A DNA stretch of 64,000 nt from Cutibacterium porci. Lineage in GTDB: Bacteria; Actinomycetota; Actinomycetes; Propionibacteriales; Propionibacteriaceae. Made by a program: the position numbers and the translations under genes. The DNA lies in assembly GCF_009696315.1 (NCBI RefSeq), contig NZ_VUMG01000003.1, forward strand, positions 521,405 to 585,404, read 5' to 3'. Positions 45,294 through 53,776 of the stretch are shown one piece after another. The notes beneath the pieces were generated by a model. It ran no database searches. It had not been told where the DNA came from and saw only the letters and a program-made list of their open reading frames with translations. Position 1 is the stretch's first letter. Each line of letters begins with the position of its first letter.

Positions 45294-45866
45294 GTGACCC
45301 CAGATCAAGCAGTCGAACGCGCCCGGGCCCTAGCGAGGTCCGGGCGTCGCCGTGTGCTCGGCCTGTGCGGTGAACCAGGTGCTGGCAAAACAACCCTGTC
45401 CCACCTCATCGATGAGCAGCTGGGCGATAAGTGCGCCGTCGTCCCAATGGATGGTTTCCACCTTGCCCAGGGACAAATCGAACGCCTCGGGCGCGCTGAC
45501 CGCAAAGGAGCGCCCGATACCTTCGACAGTTGGGGATTTTTGTCACTGGTGCAACGACTGGCAGCCGCCCGGGAGCCGGTCATATACGCCCCGATGTACC
45601 AGCACGGGTTCGGTGAGCCCATCGCCGGGGCGATTCCGGTGCCGAAAAATGTGCCTCTCGTCATCGTCGAAGGCAATTATCTGCTCCTCGACGACGAGCC
45701 ATGGTCCTTGCTGGCACCGCTATTGGCACAGGCTTGGTACGTCAACGTTGCCCCTCAGTTACGGATGAAGCGACTCATCCGCCGCCACATCGACGCTGGA
45801 AAATCCCCGGACTATGCCACCACATGGGCTCATGGCCCCGACGAGCGCAATGCCGCACTCATCTGA
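45294..45866 (+). CDS. Nucleoside/nucleotide kinase-family protein, C-terminus cut by an in-frame TGA
   Basis: 190 residues from GTG 45294. P-loop GLCGEPGAGKTT (about 23-34), MDGFHLAQGQIERLGRADRKGAPDTFDSWGF (about 52-82) and the VIVEGNYLLLDDEPW block (about 123-137) are those of the phosphoribulokinase/uridine-kinase-like group that includes FrcK and PanK-like proteins. After NAALI there is a TGA, and the same frame continues ATRVRADDVVVMD before TAA at 45906-45908, which looks like the family's usual C-terminus. So about 14 residues are lost; the core should still fold. Substrate unknown. Confidence 0.8.
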   Translation: MTPDQAVERARALARSGRRRVLGLCGEPGAGKTTLSHLIDEQLGDKCAVVPMDGFHLAQGQIERLGRADRKGAPDTFDSWGFLSLVQRLAAAREPVIYAPMYQHGFGEPIAGAIPVPKNVPLVIVEGNYLLLDDEPWSLLAPLLAQAWYVNVAPQLRMKRLIRRHIDAGKSPDYATTWAHGPDERNAALI

Positions 45867-46188
45867 GCCACGAGGGTGCGCGCCGACGACGTCGTCGTCA
45901 TGGACTAACGCCCAGCCCGATACCGGCCCGATCACCGCGCGGCGGTTGCGATCATGCCGCGAGCTCTCCAGGCACGGCCCCCATAGCGGTAAATCATGGG
46001 TTGGTCTGGGGTTATATCAGCAGGCGAAGCTGACCGACCGCCCATAGTGATACCGTCAGGGGTGTCTCCTTGACGAGGGGACCCACGGCGATCACACCGA
46101 CGCGATTCGCCCATGGCCATTGTGTGACCTCGCCGGGATCGTCGTGCCACAACGGCGCCACACCGAACGCATCTGGGGGAACTGAACG

Positions 46189-48195
46189 ATGTACGACAAC
46201 AGCAGCACTACCGCAGCTATGACGATCAAGCTCGACACCGAGTTCCCTCCTGACCCGGTTTTCGAGCCCGGTATCCGACGAGCTCCGTCACGCGGATTCC
46301 ACCTCACCCCCGATCAGACCAAGATCGCACTGCGTAATGCTCTGCGCTACCTGCCCCCCGAACTCCACGAGAAAGCCGCCCCAGAGTTCCTCGAAGAATT
46401 GCGCACCTATGGCCGCATCTACGCCTACCGGTGGCGTCCCGCCGGGCATATTAAGGGACGCCCGATCGACGAGTACGAGGGCCGTTGCACCGAGGGCAAG
46501 GCGTTCCAGGTGCAGATCGACAACAACCTCGACTTCGACGTCGCCCTGTACCCCTATGAGCTCGTCACTTATGGCGAAACCGGTAGTGTCTGCCAAAACT
46601 GGCTGCAATACCGACTCATCAAGAAGTACCTTTCTCAGCTCACCGAGGACACCACCTTGGTCGTCATGAGCGGTCACCCACTCGGGCTGTTCCCGTCACG
46701 CCCGGAATCCCCGCGCGTCATCATCACGAACTCCCTCATGGTTGGCCATTTCGACAACCAGAAAGATTGGGAGATCTGTGAAGAGATGGGGGTCGCTAAC
46801 TACGGCCAGATGACCGCCGGAGGCTGGATGTACATTGGCCCGCAAGGCATCGTCCACGGCACCTTCAATACCATTCTCAACGCAGGGCGAATCCGGTTGG
46901 GCATTCCCGCTGACGGGGACCTCTCCGGGGTGCTTTTCGTCTCATCGGGTCTGGGAGGCATGTCCGGGGCTCAGCCCAAGGCCGCCGAGATCGCTCACGC
47001 CGTCGGGATCATTGCCGAGGTCGATATGTCGCGCATCCAGACCCGACTTGACCAAGGCTGGGTGGGCCACGTCTCCGATGACCTCGACGAGGTCTTCACG
47101 CTGGCGAAAAAGCACATCGAGGATCGCACCCCGATTTCCATCGCTTACCACGGCAGCATCGTCGATTTGCTGCAGTACGCCGTCGATAACAACATCGACA
47201 TTCCGTTGCTGTCAGACCAAACCTCCTGCCACGCAGCCTACGACGGCGGCTACTGCCCGCAGGGTCTGACTTTCGAGCAGCGCACTGAGTTGTTGGCCCG
47301 CGACCGTAACGAGTATGCCCGCCGCGTCAACGAGACCTTGCGCAAGCATTATGAGCTCATCCGGACCCTCACCGACCGTGGCACCTATTTCTTTGATTAC
47401 GGCAACGCTTTCATGGCCACCGTTTTTGAATCTGGGGTGACCGAGATCGCCAAGGGCGGAGACGCCCGAAACGGGTTCATTTGGCCGTCCTACGTTGAGG
47501 ACATCATGGGGCCGGAGCTCTTCGACTACGGCTACGGACCATTCCGTTGGGTGTGCCTATCCGGTAAGCATGACGACCTCATTGCCACCGACCATGCCGC
47601 GATGGATTGCATCGACCCGAATCGCCGAGGCCAGGATCGGGACAACTACATCTGGATCCGTGACGCCGAGGCCAACAACCTTGTGGTAGGAACCCAGGCG
47701 CGCATCCTCTACCAAGACGCGAAGGGCCGCATGGACATCGCGTTACGCTTCAACGAGATGGTCCGAAACGGTGAGATTGGGCCGGTCATGCTCGGACGCG
47801 ACCACCACGACGTCTCAGGCACCGATTCCCCGTTCCGCGAGACCGCCAACATCAAAGACGGCTCCAATGTCATGGCCGATATGGCTACCCAGTGCTTCGC
47901 CGGCAATGCGGCGCGCGGCATGAGCCTGGTGACCCTGCACAACGGCGGAGGGACGGGCATCGGTAACGCTATCAATGGCGGGTTTGGCCTCGTCCTTGAC
48001 GGTTCCGAACGGGTCGACGCCGTCATTCGCAGCTCCCTGCTGTGGGATGTCATGTGCGGGGTGGCCCGACGCGGCTGGGCACGCAACGATCACTCCATCG
48101 AGACAGCCACCGAGTTCAACCGGGAACACGACGACGCTCAGATTACCCTGCCGTACCTGGTCGATGATGCCCTCATCGACGGATTGGTGAAGTGA
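46189..48195 (+). CDS. hutU: Urocanate hydratase
   Basis: 668 residues, the long actinobacterial form. NAD+-binding region with VFVSSGLGGMSGAQPKAA (about 248-265), QTSCHAAYDGGYCPQGLTFEQ (about 344-364) and the active-site Cys region with VTLHNGGGTGIGNAINGGFG (about 585-604). Converts urocanate to imidazolonepropionate. GGGGGAA ribosome binding site before ATG 46189. First gene of hutU-M20-hutF-hutI, all with overlapping ends. Confidence 0.96.
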   Translation: MYDNSSTTAAMTIKLDTEFPPDPVFEPGIRRAPSRGFHLTPDQTKIALRNALRYLPPELHEKAAPEFLEELRTYGRIYAYRWRPAGHIKGRPIDEYEGRCTEGKAFQVQIDNNLDFDVALYPYELVTYGETGSVCQNWLQYRLIKKYLSQLTEDTTLVVMSGHPLGLFPSRPESPRVIITNSLMVGHFDNQKDWEICEEMGVANYGQMTAGGWMYIGPQGIVHGTFNTILNAGRIRLGIPADGDLSGVLFVSSGLGGMSGAQPKAAEIAHAVGIIAEVDMSRIQTRLDQGWVGHVSDDLDEVFTLAKKHIEDRTPISIAYHGSIVDLLQYAVDNNIDIPLLSDQTSCHAAYDGGYCPQGLTFEQRTELLARDRNEYARRVNETLRKHYELIRTLTDRGTYFFDYGNAFMATVFESGVTEIAKGGDARNGFIWPSYVEDIMGPELFDYGYGPFRWVCLSGKHDDLIATDHAAMDCIDPNRRGQDRDNYIWIRDAEANNLVVGTQARILYQDAKGRMDIALRFNEMVRNGEIGPVMLGRDHHDVSGTDSPFRETANIKDGSNVMADMATQCFAGNAARGMSLVTLHNGGGTGIGNAINGGFGLVLDGSERVDAVIRSSLLWDVMCGVARRGWARNDHSIETATEFNREHDDAQITLPYLVDDALIDGLVK

Positions 48196-49391
48196 TGACC
48201 TCCTGGACCGCAGCCTCTCTACTGGCTGAGATCGCCGAGATCGGACGCAACGGGGACGGCTCTTACTCACGATTTTGCCTGCGCCCCGAAGAGGTGACGC
48301 TGCGGGAATGGTTCGTAGCCAAGGCCACCCAGATAGGGCTGACAATCGTCACAGACATGAACGCCAACATCTGGGCGTGGTGGGGGACGCCCGGCCCAGA
48401 CGCCGTCCTGACAGGCTCACATCTAGATTCCGTGCCCGGCGGCGGAGCCTACGACGGGCCTCTCGGTGTCGTCTCGTCATTGGTGGCGGTGGCGACAATG
48501 CGGGACGCCGGAATCACGCCGTCGAAACCCTTGGCCATCGTCGCAATGGCCGACGAAGAGGGCGCCCGGTTCGGGATGCCTTGTTTGGGGTCGCGATTGG
48601 CAGCGGGCAAGCTCAGCAAAGCCGAGGCCCACAAACTCGTCGCTCGCGATGGCCAGTCCTTGCCGGACGCGTGGCGAGCAGCCGGTTTGGACCCCGATCT
48701 CATCGGGCCCAATGACGTTCTGCTGACAGCGTCGTGCTTTATTGAGTTGCACGTCGAGCAGGGGCGCGGACTGGCGGACCTGGGGCATCCGGTCGCTATT
48801 GCCACGGCGGTGCGGCCACATGGCCGGTGGCGTGCCGAATTCACCGGCCAAGGTAACCACGCCGGGACGACCCTCATCTGTGATCGTCACGATCCCGTCC
48901 TCCCGGTGGCGCAGACCGTGCTGGCTGCTCGTGAGGCAGCGGAGCGGGAGGGGTGCGTCACAACGGTCGGCAGGATCAATGTCGAACCGGGCGGCACCAA
49001 CGTCATTGCCTCAGCCGCGACGATGTGGCTGGACTGCCGAGCCGAGGCGTCACAGACCGTCACCAAGGTCGTCAAAGACATCCAGCAAGCCTCAAAAACC
49101 GCCGCTGACAAGCATGGATGCCAAGTGGTCTGGACTCGCGAGTCGTGGACTGATCGCACCTCCTTCGAGTTACGCGCACGGATGCTAAAGATCCTCGGCG
49201 AGAACACCCCGCAGCTATCGACCGGGGCCGGACATGACGCCGCAACGCTGGCGACAACGATGCCTACCGGGATGCTCTTTGTGCGCAATCCCACCGGCGC
49301 GTCTCACTGTCCTGCGGAATCCGCCAGCGACGCCGACTGCGAAGCCGGGGTCGAGGCGCTACAAACCGTGCTCGAGGAGCTCGTCAAATGA
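48195..49391 (+). CDS. M20-family amidohydrolase in the hut operon (probable N-formylglutamate deformylase)
   Basis: 398 residues from ATG 48195, overlapping the hutU stop by one base. M20/allantoate amidohydrolase motifs: GSHLDSVPGGGAYDGPLGV (about 74-92; metal His and Asp), MADEEGARFG (about 118-127; Glu pair), FIELHVEQG (about 179-187; His) and FTGQGNHAGTT (about 216-226; His). Annotation by family would be N-carbamoyl-amino-acid or allantoate hydrolase, but its place between hutU and hutF, with no hutG in the operon, makes hydrolysis of N-formylglutamate to glutamate and formate the likelier role. Confidence 0.82.
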   Translation: MTSWTAASLLAEIAEIGRNGDGSYSRFCLRPEEVTLREWFVAKATQIGLTIVTDMNANIWAWWGTPGPDAVLTGSHLDSVPGGGAYDGPLGVVSSLVAVATMRDAGITPSKPLAIVAMADEEGARFGMPCLGSRLAAGKLSKAEAHKLVARDGQSLPDAWRAAGLDPDLIGPNDVLLTASCFIELHVEQGRGLADLGHPVAIATAVRPHGRWRAEFTGQGNHAGTTLICDRHDPVLPVAQTVLAAREAAEREGCVTTVGRINVEPGGTNVIASAATMWLDCRAEASQTVTKVVKDIQQASKTAADKHGCQVVWTRESWTDRTSFELRARMLKILGENTPQLSTGAGHDAATLATTMPTGMLFVRNPTGASHCPAESASDADCEAGVEALQTVLEELVK

Positions 49392-50722
49392 GCGAATGGT
49401 TCTTCCCGAAAGCCCTCGTTAGCGGGCAGATTACCGACAATGTGCGCATCGAGACCCACGACGGCGTCGTCACCGCAGTGGCGGTAGGCGCCGAACCTCA
49501 TCACCACACGTTCAACGGGGTCGGCGTCCCTGGTTTCGCCAATACCCACTCCCACGTTTTTCACCGTGGACTGCGCGGGGCCGGGGCCGGCGAGGATTTT
49601 TGGTCCTGGCGCACTGACATGTACCGGCTCGCCACCTGCCTCGACCCGGACTCCTACTACCGGCTGGCGCGAGCTGCCTTCGCAGAAATGGTGGCGGCCG
49701 GCTACACCAGTGTGGGCGAATTCCACTACGTTCATCACCAGCCTGACGGGACGCCCTACCCCGATCATGCAATGGAATTAGCCCTTGTCAGCGCGGCTAT
49801 TGAGGCCGGGATTCGTATCACTATCCTCGACACCTGCTACCTTCACGCCGGGCCGGGAGCGCCTCTTGGCGCAGATCAAATACGGTTCGGGGACGGCAGC
49901 GTTGAACGGTGGCTGGAGCGTTGGCACGCACTGCGCGATGCCCTGCCGGATTCCCCGTTGGCGACGATGGGCGCGGCCCTCCATTCGGTGAGAGCCGTCA
50001 GCCCCGACGAGATGGCCACCGCTGTGACGGGGCTGCCGCCGCGCGTGCCTATCCATATTCACGTCTCCGAGCAGCCCCGTGAAAACGCCGAATGTTTGGC
50101 CGCACATGGTCTGACGCCAACCGCAGTGCTCGATCACGCTGGGGTGCTCTCTGACCGCACCACCATCGTCCATGCCACTCACCTGGACGACGCCGACATC
50201 GCCATGATTGCGGCTTCGGATACCGTCGTGTCCCTATGCCCAACCACTGAAGCCGATCTCGGTGACGGCATCGCACGAATCAAAGATCTGCACGACGCCG
50301 GAGTGCGTATGACAATTGGCACTGACGAAGACGTCGTTACCGACCCGTTTGCTGAGTTACGGATGTTGGAATCCACTGCTCGTTTGGCCACCGGAACGCG
50401 AGGTGTCGTCAGCTGTGACGCGCTGTGGACCATCGGCACCCGAAATGGAGTCGAAAGCCTGCGTCCGGCGCCCGAGCCACGTTCGCGCCGAGCTGCCACA
50501 CCTGGATCCGTCGGGTTGAGCGTCGGGGACCCGGCAGATATTGCCGTCGTCGATCCGTCATCAGTACGGTTGGCTGGGGTAGATCCAATGCGCTGGCCCC
50601 TGGTAGCAACGGCCGACGACATCGCGGCCACCATCGTCGCCGGACAGTGGAATCACCATGACGCCGCGACAGCCGAGGACTTGCGCCACGTTCTGAAAGA
50701 ACTGAGAGGTCGTCACTCGTGA
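49388..50722 (+). CDS. hutF: Formimidoylglutamate deiminase
   Basis: 444 residues, starting with a 4-bp ATGA overlap with the M20 gene. Amidohydrolase-superfamily Hut[19 protein letters not shown] (about 47-64; metal His-x-His), [21 protein letters not shown] (about 113-121), [16 protein letters not shown] (about 220-235) and [20 protein letters not shown] (Asp, about 313). Removes ammonia from formiminoglutamate to give N-formylglutamate, so this organism uses the five-step histidine route. Confidence 0.94.
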   Translation: MSEWFFPKALVSGQITDNVRIETHDGVVTAVAVGAEPHHHTFNGVGVPGFANTHSHVFHRGLRGAGAGEDFWSWRTDMYRLATCLDPDSYYRLARAAFAEMVAAGYTSVGEFHYVHHQPDGTPYPDHAMELALVSAAIEAGIRITILDTCYLHAGPGAPLGADQIRFGDGSVERWLERWHALRDALPDSPLATMGAALHSVRAVSPDEMATAVTGLPPRVPIHIHVSEQPRENAECLAAHGLTPTAVLDHAGVLSDRTTIVHATHLDDADIAMIAASDTVVSLCPTTEADLGDGIARIKDLHDAGVRMTIGTDEDVVTDPFAELRMLESTARLATGTRGVVSCDALWTIGTRNGVESLRPAPEPRSRRAATPGSVGLSVGDPADIAVVDPSSVRLAGVDPMRWPLVATADDIAATIVAGQWNHHDAATAEDLRHVLKELRGRHS

Positions 50723-51909
50723 GCACCGTCATCAATAACATTGGTCTGCTCGTTACCAACGATCCATCTGTCGGCACTGGCTCCCTCGGGCAGATCCACA
50801 ACGCAGCCGTCGTGATCTCGGGGGACCGGATTGTGTGGGTCGGATCATCGGCGGATGCGCCGGCCGCCGATCACCAGTCCGATATGGCCGGGGCCTGCGT
50901 CATTCCAGGCTTCGTCGACTCCCACAGCCACCCGATCTTTGCCGGTGACCGCAGCGATGAGTTCGACGCGCGAATGAACGGGCAGAAGTACCAGGCTGGC
51001 GGGATATTACGTACTGTTCAGCGCACTCGGGAAGCCTCGATAGGGTTCCTCGACGCCGTCATGACTGGGATCCTTCACGAAATGGCACGCAGCGGGACGA
51101 CGACTGTGGAGGCCAAAACGGGGTATGGGCTCGACGTCGAGACCGAGGTCAAGCTGGCGCGAGTGGCCAGTTCTCACACCGACGAGGTCACCTTCCTGGG
51201 CGCACACGTCGTCGCGCCTGAGTGCCAGCCTGACGAGTACGTCCACCTAGTGTGCGGTGACATGCTGCAAGCTGTGCGCCCATATGTGCGCTGGATCGAC
51301 GCGTTCTGCGAGACCGGTGCCTTCGATGCCGACCAAACTCTCGAAATCCTGCGTGCTGGCAAGGACGCCGGGTTGGGTCTTCGCCTCCATGCAGCACAGC
51401 TTGGCCCCTCGCAGGTCATCCCGCGCGCTTGCGAGTTGGGTCTGGCTGCGGTCGATCACTGCACTTTCTTATCCGATGAAGACATTGACGCTCTCAAAGC
51501 CACTGGGACGGTGGCGACCCTGCTTCCAGCCGCCGAGTTCAGCACCAAACAGCCCTACCCCGACGCCCGTCGCCTGCTCGATGCTGGCGTGACGGTGGCG
51601 TTGGCTACCGACTGCAATCCGGGTACCGCATTCACCTCGTCAATGCCCTTCTGCCTTGCCATCGCGGTACGCGAGATGGATATGACGCCCGAGCAGGCCC
51701 TGTGGTCGGCAACTGCAGGCGGCGCAGCAGCCCTTCGACGCGACGATGTGGGGGTGGTGACGCCAGGAGCCCGAGCTGATCTCGTGAGCTTGGCCGCCCC
51801 GTCATGGCTGCACCTGATGTACCGCCCCGGTGTGCCCCTCGTGCATCGGGTGTGGCAAGGAGGCCGGCTCCTTAAGCTGGACCAACCACGATTGAGACTC
51901 GACAACTAA
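50719..51909 (+). CDS. hutI: Imidazolonepropionase
   Basis: 396 residues, GTGA overlap with hut[30 protein letters not shown] region (about 55-83; His-x-His metals), [14 protein letters not shown] (about 94-107), [18 protein letters not shown] (about 131-148), LRLHAAQLG (about 220) and ATDCNPGT near the end. Opens the imidazolone ring to formiminoglutamate. Together with hutU and hutF it completes the middle of the histidine pathway. Confidence 0.96.
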   Translation: MSTVINNIGLLVTNDPSVGTGSLGQIHNAAVVISGDRIVWVGSSADAPAADHQSDMAGACVIPGFVDSHSHPIFAGDRSDEFDARMNGQKYQAGGILRTVQRTREASIGFLDAVMTGILHEMARSGTTTVEAKTGYGLDVETEVKLARVASSHTDEVTFLGAHVVAPECQPDEYVHLVCGDMLQAVRPYVRWIDAFCETGAFDADQTLEILRAGKDAGLGLRLHAAQLGPSQVIPRACELGLAAVDHCTFLSDEDIDALKATGTVATLLPAAEFSTKQPYPDARRLLDAGVTVALATDCNPGTAFTSSMPFCLAIAVREMDMTPEQALWSATAGGAAALRRDDVGVVTPGARADLVSLAAPSWLHLMYRPGVPLVHRVWQGGRLLKLDQPRLRLDN

Positions 51910-52015
51910 CGCCCACCCCAGCGTGCTCCGGCAGATTGGAGACGTTGGCGGTTGCATCGAAGCATGACAGACACCATCGCCACGGCGACGTGGCCCCATC
52001 CAAGAAAGGACGACC

Positions 52016-53551
52016 ATGAACCCAACCATTGTTGACGTCGGTGCTCCTCTTACCCCCGGCGATATCGTCGCAGTGGCCCGACGAGGAGCCCACGTGACGG
52101 TCGGAGACGACGCGATGGAGCGGGTGAAACGAGCCTCGGACCTTGTCGAAAGCCTGGCCGATGATCCCAACCCCCATTACGGCATCTCTACCGGCTTCGG
52201 TGCCTTGGCTTCGACCCGGGTGCCCCGTGACCACCGGGTCGCCCTGCAACATTCCCTCATCCGGTCCCATGCCGCTTCCACTGGACCGCGCGTCGAGAAT
52301 GAGGTCATCCGAGCCATGATGACCCTGCGCCTCAAGACGATGGCATCTGGCCATACCGGAGTGCGTCCGCACGTCGTCACCACTTACGCTAATCTGCTCA
52401 ACTCCGGACTCGTCCCGGTCGTGGGCGAATATGGGTCTCTTGGCTGTTCCGGCGACCTCGCCCCGCTAGCCCACTGTGCCCTCGTCCTCACCGGCGAGGG
52501 GACCGTCCTCACCCCTGACGGCGACGAGGTTGACGCCGCCACCGGTTTGGCCCAGGCCGGGCTGAAGCCTGTCTCGCTGCGCGAGAAGGAAGGACTGGCC
52601 CTCATCAACGGCACCGATGGCATGCTTGGCCAGCTCATCATGGCTCTAGCCGACCTCGACGTCCTCGTCCCGGCAGCTGACCTAGCCACCGCTATGACCG
52701 TCCAGGCGCTGTGCGGCATCGACCGGGTCTTTGCTCCTGACCTCCAGGCCCTGCGACCTCACCCAGGCCAGAGCACCTCGGCCGCTAACATACTCGGCTT
52801 GTTGGAAGGCTCCGACCTCATCCAGGCTGGTCGAGAGGGCGCCGCCAAGCGAGTCCAGGACGCCTACTCCCTACGCTGCGCTCCGCAGGTCCACGGCGCG
52901 GTCCGTGACACGATGGCCCATGCCTTACAGGTGGCGAAGGTCGAGTTGGCCTCAGCCGTCGATAATCCGGTGATTACCGACGACATGAGGGTGGAGTCCA
53001 ACGGCAACTTCCACGGTGCTCCCGTGGCATATGTGCTCGATTTTCTGGCCATCGCGGCAGCCGACCTCGCGTCGATGAGCGAGCGTCGAACCGACCGTAT
53101 GCTCGACCCGGCCCGTAACCGCGACCTGCACCCCTTCCTGGCTGACGACCCTGGCGTCGACTCGGGGCACATGATCGCCCAATACACCCAAGCCGGCATC
53201 GTCTCCGAAATGAAGCGGTTGGCCGTCCCAGCATCGGTGGACTCCATCCCAACCTCAGCCATGCAGGAGGACCACGTCTCGATGGGATGGTCGGCTGCCC
53301 GCAAACTGCGCCGCGCCATCGACGGTATGGGGGCAGTCATTGGTATCGAGATCCTGACCGCCGCCAAAGCCATCCAGATGCGCGGTTTGGAGCCGTCGAA
53401 GCCGGTGGCCGACGTCATCGCGACGATGCGCAAGACGATTCCTGGCCCCGGACCGGACCGCTTCCTGGCCCCCGAAATTGATGAGGCCCACCGTCTGGTG
53501 GCTTCCGGTGAGCTCCTTGAGGTCGCCCGTCAGAGCGTGATGGTGAGTTGA
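52016..53551 (+). CDS. hutH: Histidine ammonia-lyase
   Basis: 511 residues, AAAGGA site before ATG 52016, 106 bp after hutI. PHYGISTGFGALAST (about 45-59; the active-site Tyr), the MIO prosthetic group segment GSLGCSGDLAPLAHCAL (about 140-156) with C144-S145-G146, NGTDGMLGQL and SAVDNPVI (about 316). Deaminates histidine to urocanate, the entry step. The first MIO residue is Cys instead of the common Ala; the Ser-Gly that matter for cyclisation are kept. Its stop is 39 bases before the repeat-like elements upstream of cas3. Confidence 0.96.
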   Translation: MNPTIVDVGAPLTPGDIVAVARRGAHVTVGDDAMERVKRASDLVESLADDPNPHYGISTGFGALASTRVPRDHRVALQHSLIRSHAASTGPRVENEVIRAMMTLRLKTMASGHTGVRPHVVTTYANLLNSGLVPVVGEYGSLGCSGDLAPLAHCALVLTGEGTVLTPDGDEVDAATGLAQAGLKPVSLREKEGLALINGTDGMLGQLIMALADLDVLVPAADLATAMTVQALCGIDRVFAPDLQALRPHPGQSTSAANILGLLEGSDLIQAGREGAAKRVQDAYSLRCAPQVHGAVRDTMAHALQVAKVELASAVDNPVITDDMRVESNGNFHGAPVAYVLDFLAIAAADLASMSERRTDRMLDPARNRDLHPFLADDPGVDSGHMIAQYTQAGIVSEMKRLAVPASVDSIPTSAMQEDHVSMGWSAARKLRRAIDGMGAVIGIEILTAAKAIQMRGLEPSKPVADVIATMRKTIPGPGPDRFLAPEIDEAHRLVASGELLEVARQSVMVS

Positions 53552-53589
53552 TCGCACACCATTCGTATGCATGGCTCCGGTAGCGTGGG

Positions 53590-53679
53590 ATGTGCTCTGC
53601 CCATGCAGAGGTGAGCCATTGTTGAGTTGCGTGTCGTCCGCATCTCCCGTGTCCTCCCCGCCGTTGCGGGGGTCGGCGG
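53590..53679 (+). ncRNA. Two degenerate CRISPR repeats around a 32-nt spacer-like sequence (CreR-like crRNA candidate)
   Basis: Element 1 (53590-53618) has a hairpin CTCTGC-CCAT-GCAGAG followed by GTGAGCCA. The array repeat has CCCCGC-TTAT-GCGGGG then GTGAGCCG/T, so the stem has compensatory changes and the 8-nt crRNA handle is kept but for its last base. Element 2 (53651-53679) has CCCCGC-CGTT-GCGGGG and matches the array repeat at 21 of 29 positions, with only its handle decayed. Between them lie 32 nt (53619-53650), the array's spacer length, so the elements are spaced by exactly one 61-nt array period. Cas6e could cut both hairpins and release one crRNA-like guide. No separate promoter could be identified with certainty. 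Confidence 0.78.
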
Positions 53680-53709
53680 CGACTTGTGGTTGTCTGGCCA
53701 TTATTTAAT

Positions 53710-53745
53710 AACTTGTTTAGTTGAGGAACTTTTCTGTGCTATTGT
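53710..53745 (+). promoter_or_regulatory. Putative cas operon promoter overlapping a partial match to the crRNA-like guide
   Basis: 53713-53725 reads TTGTTTAGTTGAG, against guide positions 1-13 TTGTTGAGTTGCG: identical except positions 6 and 12. The three bases before it are AAC, in the place of a type I-E PAM. A TATTGT -10-like box with TG upstream lies at 53740-53745, so the match covers the -35 side of the likely cas3 promoter. Identity stops after position 13, so binding without cleavage is expected. Confidence 0.6.
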
Positions 53746-53776
53746 CCCTGCCAACACCAACCGCAAGGAAGCGACA

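Noticed and set aside
45932..46150. Minus-strand frame upstream of hutU
   Set aside because: Arg-rich composition without a ribosome binding site; the region reads better as promoter DNA for the hut operon.
53651..53679. A single chance hairpin or the terminator of hutH
   Set aside because: As a lone hairpin this would be the simplest idea, but the second repeat-like element at exactly one array period, the retained handle and the seed match are not explained by a terminator. A dual role is not excluded.
53627..53776. Extra 50 residues at the Cas3 N-terminus
   Set aside because: They would be encoded by the second repeat-like element and the promoter; ATG 53777 has a proper ribosome binding site and matches the usual Cas3 start.
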